From: Bifidobacterium gallicum DSM 20093 = LMG 11596
GTDB taxonomy: Bacteria; Actinomycetota; Actinomycetes; Actinomycetales; Bifidobacteriaceae
Reading direction: 5' to 3'
Assembly (NCBI RefSeq): GCF_000741205.1
Contig: NZ_JGYW01000005.1
Location: forward strand, 248,001-312,000
DNA: 64,000 bases
Shown here: one piece after another, positions 1 to 6,900 of the stretch
Position numbering within the stretch: the first letter of the stretch is position 1
How the letters are laid out: the number at the start of each line of letters is the position of its first letter
The notes under the pieces: model-generated
Databases searched by the model: none
What the model saw: the letters and a program-made list of their open reading frames with translations, nothing else
What the model was told of the DNA's origin: nothing
Made by a program: the position numbers and the translations under genes

Positions 1-863
1 TGGCGCGTGCGTTGACGGCTGACCTCGTAGGTCTCGTATTGGCTAAGGATGGCTTGAACTTGGTTGAGCCGTTGTTGTTTGCTCTTGAGTTCGTTGAAAA
101 TCTCAGTGTAGCGTTCGTAGTCTTCAACGGCGTCTTTGGCGTATTGCAAGGCTTGCGGAACGTCAAGCACACCTTGTTTGAAGATGTCGTCAAGCTGGTT
201 GGGTGTTTGCGCCGACTGCATGCGGTACAGCATGCGGCACGCATGCTCGTTGACACCGAGTCGACGCCACATGACTTCTTGAAACGACTGTTGGGTTGTG
301 TAAATCTGGGCGTTCGGATAGGTGGCCCGCAATTGCGATTTGTTGAATGGTTCATTGCGATACCGGTCCATAAGACGCGGATCGATGGGTTCATCGCTGA
401 CCAGGAACCATTTGTGGATGCTGCTGCTATCGGCTCCGGCTGCGAGGGTCATGAATTTGGCGCAACTGATTGTGGAACCGTCCGTGTGATTGATGTAGGT
501 GTCTACGATGGCGCTCCACACGGGCATCGGCATGCCTGTGGAACCAGTACCGCGTAGATAGGTGGCGTTACCGTCCGCACCTTTGGCGATGAGGCCTCGA
601 ATGTAGGTGTAGTCGCTACGTTCGCTACGACCTGAGTTGGATGCTTTGTTGAACGGGATGCCAGTGGGATAGAACAGTGAGGTTTGCGCGTCGAGGAGCG
701 TGGATTTGCCTGATTCACTGGCCCCTGTCAACAGCGTGACAGGCATCGTCGGATCACATGACGGTTCGAATGTATGGTAGCCGTCATAGCTGCCCCAATT
801 GACCAGTTGGCGTTGGTGGAGCATCCATCGGTTGGCGATTATCGCTGTGGTATCGTCGCGCAT
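1..863 (-). CDS. jetC: Wadjet ATPase JetC, SMC-like (N-terminal part)
   Basis: This reading frame is open from an ATG at 863 to the window edge, giving 287 residues of what is normally a protein of about 1100. A Walker A motif, GASESGKST, lies near residues 47-55 (about 700-727), followed by sequence typical of the SbcC/MukB-like ATPase heads of Wadjet systems. In characterised Wadjet systems JetC is the SMC-like subunit that dimerises with JetA and JetB, extrudes plasmid DNA loops and presents them to the JetD nuclease. The start is one base past the jetB stop, so translation is probably coupled. The coiled coils, the C-terminal head and jetD must lie beyond the left edge. The family call rests on the Walker motif and on the order jetA-jetB-jetC; the homology itself is inferred. 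Confidence 0.85.
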   Translation of the reverse strand, partial: MRDDTTAIIANRWMLHQRQLVNWGSYDGYHTFEPSCDPTMPVTLLTGASESGKSTLLDAQTSLFYPTGIPFNKASNSGRSERSDYTYIRGLIAKGADGNATYLRGTGSTGMPMPVWSAIVDTYINHTDGSTISCAKFMTLAAGADSSSIHKWFLVSDEPIDPRLMDRYRNEPFNKSQLRATYPNAQIYTTQQSFQEVMWRRLGVNEHACRMLYRMQSAQTPNQLDDIFKQGVLDVPQALQYAKDAVEDYERYTEIFNELKSKQQRLNQVQAILSQYETYEVSRQRTR

Positions 864-864
864 A

Positions 865-1653
865 TCATTGTCCTTCTTCGAAGAGGTCGTCCATCGTGTA
901 TTGCGTGGTTACCGCCGTGACTTCCATGCCGGGCGTGGTGGGCTCATCCGTTATCACATCATTCATGGTGGCGCGTGGTGCAACCGTTGATATGTCGGGT
1001 GCCGTATCCATGGGCGGCTGGTTGGCTTGGGCCGCCCATTGCCGGACCTGGTCAAGCGTCATGATGGCCGGCACAATGCGTTGGACCAGATACGTGTCGG
1101 GATCGTCCTCCAAGGATTGGAAGTACCCGTAGTTGATGGCGCTACGAATCAGGCTGTCGACTTCAGCGTCGATACCGGCTTCATCAATGCGTGAGGCAAG
1201 GTATCCGGCTCCCGTGGTCAACGCCGTCTTGATCAGACTGCGCGAAATCCACCATTCCTCGGGAATGATGCGTTGCGCTTCGCATTCGGCGACACGGTCA
1301 CGCGCTATGCACAGCAATTGCATCATCGGGGCGTTCAGGCGTGACCGTTTCTTGACGGAACGCGGCAACCCTTCCTGTTGGGATACGGGCGTGGCATACA
1401 TGACATCGTAAGTGTCCGAATAATGCAGTTCGAGCAGGTCGTTGTTCAACGAAGTGACGACTTCTTCATAGTGGTCGTTGACCATGCTGACAAGTTCACC
1501 GGTGATATAGCGTTCGGTTTTGAGCGCGATGGCTGCACGGCGCGCGTCAAGGCTCATGACGGAACAGTCCTCCGGGAACAAAGCGTTGGGGTTGGCGATG
1601 TCTTCCGGGTTGGTGTCGTTTTCGTCGAAACTGGTATCGATCGTGTCGTTCAT
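865..1653 (-). CDS. jetB: Wadjet subunit JetB (DUF4194-like)
   Basis: A 262-residue protein beginning MNDTIDTSF. The ATG at 1653 overlaps the jetA stop as ATGA, which favours this start over an in-frame codon about 100 bases upstream inside jetA. JetB is the kite-like (MukE-like) subunit that links the JetA kleisin to the JetC ATPase. The N-terminus (about 1-40) is acidic and low in complexity. The middle (about 50-180) is helical with several basic patches and matches the expected size and position of the DUF4194 subunit. The tail is acidic (DDLFEEGQ). The assignment leans on its place between a DUF3375-like gene and an SMC-like ATPase, since no catalytic motif is expected in this family. 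Confidence 0.8.
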   Translation of the reverse strand: MNDTIDTSFDENDTNPEDIANPNALFPEDCSVMSLDARRAAIALKTERYITGELVSMVNDHYEEVVTSLNNDLLELHYSDTYDVMYATPVSQQEGLPRSVKKRSRLNAPMMQLLCIARDRVAECEAQRIIPEEWWISRSLIKTALTTGAGYLASRIDEAGIDAEVDSLIRSAINYGYFQSLEDDPDTYLVQRIVPAIMTLDQVRQWAAQANQPPMDTAPDISTVAPRATMNDVITDEPTTPGMEVTAVTTQYTMDDLFEEGQ

Positions 1654-3158
1654 GTCATGTCCTTTACGATTGCCATGAGGTGGTCTGCGGAAATAATCCA
1701 AGAAGGGGTGCGCCAAATCACGGGAGTGCCGTCGTCGCCCACACACCGCCACAGCGATGTGCCAGGCTCCTGACGGCCGTCGAGCGTAAGCAAGCCAACT
1801 ATTTCACAAGCGCGACGGTCCTGGGCGCCCAGAGTGTTGAAACTGGCAGCCAAATCGATCATCCCATCGTCCTGCAGCACGGGCTGCTCGAGAATCAACG
1901 TGGCGATGCGTCGCACTTGCGGGCCTCCCCTACGGATCATGTCGCCCACGTCGAATGGTTCAACGTCACCCGAAACCCCGAGCTCAGGAACGTCAACGTT
2001 CACAACTGTTGCGAGCGCGCGTTCTGGAACGGGTAGATAGCTGCCTTCGGCGGATTGGGTGATGAATGGGGATGCTGATGCTGGTCCGGTGACGTGGCCG
2101 GCGGTTGTAAACAATGTGGTCAGTGCCGTTGACATGGTGCGGTAGACGGTGTTGCTGACTTGGTTGACGAGTTGTTGGACGGCGATGTCGGATTGGCGTC
2201 GCTTGTCTTGTACGTTGAGGATGCCGGATTCGACGCGTTCGAGTTCCATGCTGACGGTGTTGAGCAGTCGTGCGTTGTCGTCTGTGACGAGGTTGCTGGC
2301 GCGGATGGCGGCGATTGAGTCGGCGAGTTGGGTGGCGCCGCCTTCGTCGAATAGGATTTGGAACGCTTCGTGGAATCGTTGGCCTTGTTCGGATTCTTCG
2401 AATGCCATGCGGTAGTCGCGGTGGTAGAGGTTGAGGATGTCGTCGACGTCGAGGTTGTGGTCTTGTTGTCGTAATCGTATGTCGCTGGCGTTGTGTTGTT
2501 CGGTCATAGCTAGTTCGGCGAGTTCTCGTGGGATGCCGCGTAGCATGCGTAGGATTACGCCGATTTCATCGCCTACTTGGCGTGGGGTGAGTGTTTCGGT
2601 GTCAAGGCCGGCTTTGAGTAGGTCGATTTGGTGTTGGCGTTGGGTGATGTCGTTTTCGAGTAGTTGGATGCGTTCGGCTGGGTCGGTGGTGAGTTTGCGT
2701 CGTACGCGTTCCACTACGTCGATGATGCTGTTGGTTTGTGCGCCGGAGAGCATGGTGGTGCTGTCTTCGAGTTGTTCGAGTGCGTCCATGGCGCGTCGGC
2801 AGCGTGGCGTGATGGTGTATTTGTAGCGTTGGGTGTGTTGGTCGAGGATGCTGGCGATCCAGAGGTATCGGCCGCGTTCTTCTTTGCTCAGTTCCACGAG
2901 TAGTGTTTCGCCGTTGTGGAGTGGGGATGCGGGATTGTCTCGTGTGTCTTGGTCGATGAGGTTGGCTTGGGTGAGTTGGCGTAGGCCCTCGTTGAAGAGC
3001 ATGATGAGTCGTTCTTTGTAGAGTTCCGCGCCGAGTGGTTGGAATGCGTAGCGTAGTAATGCGATGTACATCTGGGATTGGTCGCGTCGCAGCAGTGTCA
3101 ATACGCCTTCGTTGTAGGTGGGGGCGAGACGCTCCCATTCGTTGACGGCGTCCGCCAT
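1650..3158 (-). CDS. jetA: Wadjet subunit JetA (DUF3375-like)
   Basis: A 502-residue protein with the layout of DUF3375/JetA kleisin-like subunits: an N-terminal winged-helix-like part (LLRRDQSQMYIALLRYAF, about 20-40), a helical middle containing ERIQLLENDITQRQHQIDLL, and a C-terminal part ending in SADHLMAIVKDMT. JetA bridges JetB and the JetC heads in Wadjet anti-plasmid complexes. I chose the ATG at 3158 because an AAGGGG motif sits six bases upstream; a GTG at 3164 is in frame but almost touches that motif. It is the first gene of a minus-strand operon whose members overlap or abut. An inverted repeat lies about 70 bases upstream. The family is established for plasmid defence; the role here is inferred from order and similarity. 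Confidence 0.83.
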   Translation of the reverse strand: MADAVNEWERLAPTYNEGVLTLLRRDQSQMYIALLRYAFQPLGAELYKERLIMLFNEGLRQLTQANLIDQDTRDNPASPLHNGETLLVELSKEERGRYLWIASILDQHTQRYKYTITPRCRRAMDALEQLEDSTTMLSGAQTNSIIDVVERVRRKLTTDPAERIQLLENDITQRQHQIDLLKAGLDTETLTPRQVGDEIGVILRMLRGIPRELAELAMTEQHNASDIRLRQQDHNLDVDDILNLYHRDYRMAFEESEQGQRFHEAFQILFDEGGATQLADSIAAIRASNLVTDDNARLLNTVSMELERVESGILNVQDKRRQSDIAVQQLVNQVSNTVYRTMSTALTTLFTTAGHVTGPASASPFITQSAEGSYLPVPERALATVVNVDVPELGVSGDVEPFDVGDMIRRGGPQVRRIATLILEQPVLQDDGMIDLAASFNTLGAQDRRACEIVGLLTLDGRQEPGTSLWRCVGDDGTPVIWRTPSWIISADHLMAIVKDMT

Positions 3159-3460
3159 GGTCACCCCTTGTGGTGGTTTGTTGTCGCTTGCATTTCTTTA
3201 TCGTAGGGTATTGGCTGGCAAGGCGCGCCAATACTTGAATATTGGCGTTATAAACAACTATTCATGAACGATATGGTTTCAGAGCAATACGTTGGACGTC
3301 CCTTACATAGCTTCAAAAATATACATTTTATTAAAATTTATCCCATCTACATGCTTTTCGATTCACACATGTTCTGTTTTATAAATATTATTTATTTAAA
3401 ATTAGATTATATATGCATATCATTGGGAAGGACATTCAAATACTCTCACGAGAGGTGCAT
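3159..3460. other. AT-rich intergenic stretch between jetA and a small-peptide cassette
   Basis: Divergent spacer between jetA (minus) and the 3461 gene (plus). Bases 3260-3460 are strikingly AT-rich compared with the window and contain no convincing gene; the one open frame (3264-3464, plus) lacks a good ribosome binding site and looks random. Both promoters should lie here. The spacer also holds the dyad at 3226-3247. Confidence 0.7.
3226..3247. promoter_or_regulatory. Inverted repeat upstream of the Wadjet operon
   Basis: Arms CGCCAATA and TATTGGCG are separated by 6 bases (CTTGAA), and a further CCAATA copy lies nearer the gene. The dyad sits 68-89 bases in front of the jetA ATG, where an operator or promoter element would be. 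There is no T-run, so a terminator is unlikely. The binding protein is unknown. Confidence 0.35.
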
Positions 3461-3706
3461 ATGAATAAAGCTAAAACTTTAATAGGTGCATTATTCAGTA
3501 CTGTAATACTTCTTGGCTTCATCCCAGCAAATGCAAATGCTGACGTCATACCATTTAAGCGATGCGACTTTTACTTGCACAACCAATGGTACGACCATGG
3601 GATACCGACGCTCGATTCCTGCAGGAACATGGCTCAGCACGGTACTGTAAGCCAACTCAGGGCATGTACGGCACTCACCGGCTTTGGCATAACAAATAAA
3701 CCATAA
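3461..3706 (+). CDS. Small secreted cysteine-containing peptide, unknown function
   Basis: An 81-residue product. The ATG at 3461 follows AGAGG by a few bases; an upstream in-frame start at 3413 is less likely because the signal peptide starts exactly at 3461 (MNKAKTLIGALFS). Residues 1-30 form a classical signal peptide: lysines, a hydrophobic core, and an ANANA cleavage region before DVIPF. The mature part is about 52 residues with three cysteines, two near the ends of the first half and one near the C-terminus, and is rich in aromatic residues. It is followed 13 bases later by a one-pass membrane protein in the same direction, in AT-rich DNA unlike its neighbours. I do not recognise the family. 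A bacteriocin-like peptide with a membrane partner is one possibility, but nothing in the sequence proves it. Confidence 0.6.
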   Translation: MNKAKTLIGALFSTVILLGFIPANANADVIPFKRCDFYLHNQWYDHGIPTLDSCRNMAQHGTVSQLRACTALTGFGITNKP

Positions 3707-3719
3707 TGAGGAGGTGGTC

Positions 3720-3899
3720 ATGGGTTGGGTGGTATTAGCCATTATTGTTATTGCGATTTCAGCTTATTTCAGTCATGAATACATGCTTGATTGCAAGGCT
3801 CCCAAGTTGCGTGATGGTTCAACGGAAGACCGTGCCATGGATAAGGATTTGAATGATATTGCGCGAAAAATTGATGAGAAGAAATATGTATGCCGATAA
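3720..3899 (+). CDS. Small one-pass membrane protein, unknown function
   Basis: A 59-residue protein. The ATG at 3720 is preceded by a strong GAGGAGG motif; a GTG six bases upstream falls inside that motif and is rejected. Residues 2-20 (GWVVLAIIVIAISAYF) form one membrane helix. The remainder is charged (KDLNDIARKIDEKKY) and contains two cysteines, probably cytoplasmic. It lies 13 bases after the secreted-peptide gene and just before a strong terminator, so the two probably form a two-gene transcript. The arrangement resembles a peptide with an immunity or anchoring partner, but the family is not recognised and the role is open. Confidence 0.55.
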   Translation: MGWVVLAIIVIAISAYFSHEYMLDCKAPKLRDGSTEDRAMDKDLNDIARKIDEKKYVCR

Positions 3900-3912
3900 T
3901 GGCAGGCATATG

Positions 3913-3949
3913 AAGCGGTCCTATGGGTACTGCCCATAGGACCGCTTTT
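3913..3949 (+). terminator. Rho-independent terminator of the small-peptide cassette
   Basis: A perfect 15-bp stem (AAGCGGTCCTATGGG and its complement) with a 5-base loop, followed by a short T-run on the plus strand. It lies 14 bases after the 3899 stop. The convergent adhesin gene ends at 3994, so the hairpin may serve both directions. Confidence 0.85.
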
Positions 3950-3993
3950 CTCTGTTGTGTGTTGGACTCAGGCGACGGACTGCTTGAGTGTTA

Positions 3994-6900
3994 TCAACGG
4001 TTGCTGTGCGCGCCAGACTTGCGATGTGCATGGCGTATGCCACGCGCTGATGCCAATCCTATGAGCGCGCATGCTACGAATACGGCTACCAGTGCGGCAA
4101 TCACGATCCACATGACATTTGTGCCGGTGTGGGCGAGCGCTGCGGGGCGTTTGCCGTTCCAGTCGTCGTGGTCGGCTACGGCTTGCGTGTCGGCGCAGTG
4201 TGTGTTGGCGCTGGTGCCTGGTGTGTTGTCGAATGGGTCGGGGTCGGTGATGGGGCATTCGATGATGGGCGTGGCGGTGACGTTGATGCGGTTGGTATGC
4301 GTGTCGTCTTCGTGGACGCCGGTGAGTGTGGCTTCGAGGGTGATGGATTGGCCTGGTTTGAGGATGAGTTCGTTCCAGTTGTCGGGGTAGGTGATGTTGG
4401 TCAGTTCGCCCGATCCGTTGATGAGTTGGTCGTTGAGGGTGAGGTTGGTCAGGCTCATGCCGGCGCCGGTGTCGTCGGTGTTGGATGTGTTGGTGATGGT
4501 GATGCCGATTGGCGTGGTGTCACTGGTCATGTTGAGTGCCTTGTCTGTGGTGTCGCGGTCGCCTTCTTTGGGACCTGTGGCCAGATCGTATTTTTCTACG
4601 GTGATGCTGGCTGTCAGGTCTGGTGTGTGCGTGGTGACTGTGTTGGATGGGCGTGTGGTGCCGTTGATGGTTTCTTGGAATGTGTTGGTGATGTGGTCTC
4701 CTGGTGCGATGCGTTCGCATTGTATGTAGACGCGGAATCCTATGGTGTCTGCGGCGCTTGCCAGGTCGAGCCAGCGTCGGGTGGCGCTGATGGTGAGTTC
4801 GCCTTGGTTGTTGTGTTGTAGGGTGAACAGTTCACCTCCGTAGGGGGTGGGGTCGATGGTGGTGCCTGCGATGCGTTCGCCGGTGGTGGCGATGATCATG
4901 TCGCCATCGTATACGTCATGGGTGGCGTATACGGCCCATTGGCCGGTGTATCGGTCGTGGGTGGTGTCTAATGGGTCGGTGATGTCCCATTGGGTGATTT
5001 GCGGGTAGGCGCGGTTGGCTGGCAGTGTGCTCGAGTCGAGTTGATAGAGGAATGTTTGGCCTTTGCGGATGCTGGTGTTGTTGGCGCTGGTTTCCCCTAT
5101 GGTGACGACTACGTCTTTGGATGGGTTGATTGGTTGTAGTGGCGTGCTTACTTGGCGTGTTTGCACGCGATGGTTGTTGGTGATTTGGGTTGCCTGGTTG
5201 GTGATGGTGGTGTTGTCGCTGACTTTGATGACGCTCATGGGTAGTACGAGAGTGTAGGTGTGCCCTAGCATGGTTTGGTCGATGCTGGGTTCGGTGAGCG
5301 GATCATGGTCGCGTGTCGCGTAGGCGGCCAGATCGTCGGGTTGTGGGTCTCCCGGGATGATTTCACCGGTTGCAGGGATGTGGGTGTCGGCGAGTTTGGC
5401 GAATGCGTAGGTGACGCCGTCCTTGTGCTGGATGTTGAACGCGTCGGTTACGTCTTGGCCGCTGTCGTTGAGGATGTGTACGGCTGGTTCGTTGAGACGC
5501 AGGTATTCTTCGTCCCAGTCGTCGATGATGCCTAACCGGTGGACTTGGTAGGCGGTGTTGTGTTCGGTGAGCTTGGCTGCATCCAAGGTGATCTGGTAGT
5601 AGATGGTGTCGCCGAGCAACGCGGTTTTGCCGTCAATGTCGATGCTCGCGTCCTGTTGGGTGATGTGTTTGTCGGGCGTCGTGTCGGGTGGCGTGTTGTG
5701 CACGATGTTGGATGGGGTGAGCGCGTTGTTGAGCGTCAACGCCCACTTGTTGGCGACTTTCCTATCGGTGGGCGCGTTGTTGTCTACGGTGCCTTCGAAC
5801 CGGATCATGATGCTCGGGTCGGATCCTTTGGGCCAGTTCGTGGCCACGTAGTCGTCGCGCAATGTGAGGGTGACTGTGTGGGCGGTGTCGTCCCATACGG
5901 TTTCATAGTGTTGTTTGGATACGCTTTTGCCGGTGTGCAGGTCGGTGATTTCCATGGTTTGCCTGTCTGGATGCAAGTATGGGTCGTATTCGTCTCGGAT
6001 AATCACTTGGCGCACGTCGTAGGCGAGGTTGCTGGCGAGTTTGGGATGTGTCGTCAATTGGTATTCGACGCGTTGACCTGGGAACACGGTTTTGCCGTTC
6101 ACGCTTTCCTGGTCGCCTCCTTGGGATGCTTCCGCGACCACGTCTTTGACTACTGGAGGCACGTAGCCGCAGATTTTGGGTTCATTGGTTGCTTCTCGCG
6201 TGTCCGCTATGGTTTGCGCACCACGGTTGGTCAACGCCTGGCCTTGCGGACTGGTGCAGAACGCCACTTCGTCACCGGCTTGCTTGCCGAAGTCGTGGCG
6301 TACTTGCGCGGCGCCTTGACTATGCGCATACCGTATGGTTCCCGGGATGAGCAACGTGAGTTGGCGCGCTTTGCCCATGCCTTGAAGCTGCGCCAAATAT
6401 TCGGGTTTGGCGTTGGCTGTCACCATCGTGCCATCTTTGGCAATGGTGAACAGAGCTGTCACGTCGCGTCCTTTACGCGCGATATCAGTAAATGAGGATG
6501 CCGCATCCGTGTCCACGTCAACGTCATACACTTTGTAGGCCGCCGGATCGTCAGCATCCCAAATATAGTCGGCGTTGGCGTAATCATCGATGAGCGCGAG
6601 CGCGGATGGTGTTGTTGCCAGGTTGGCTGCGATGGTGCCGTTGACGACGGAGGCGACGCGTTCTTCGTCGAGGAAGACCATGTTGTCAGCTCCTGTCGTG
6701 TTGGTTTCTTTCGGGTCGATGACAGTGTCCCATTGGCCGTCTGCACCTAGGCGCACCCAGCTTTTGTCCGGGTTGGGTGTCCAGATGGTTACTGGCGGCT
6801 GGTTGGTGGTGACGGGCTGGTTGTTCCATTGTTCCCATCCCTGGTTGGGTATGGTGACACTGTGGCCGGCTTTGAGCGCGTTGGGTTTGAACGTGCCGGT

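Noticed and set aside
3264-3464. A 66-codon frame in the AT-rich spacer
   Set aside because: No ribosome site, random-looking sequence, and it overlaps the promoter region of the 3461 gene.
5539-6495. A 318-codon plus-strand frame inside the adhesin
   Set aside because: It is the complement of the adhesin's beta-rich modules and shows their codon shadow.
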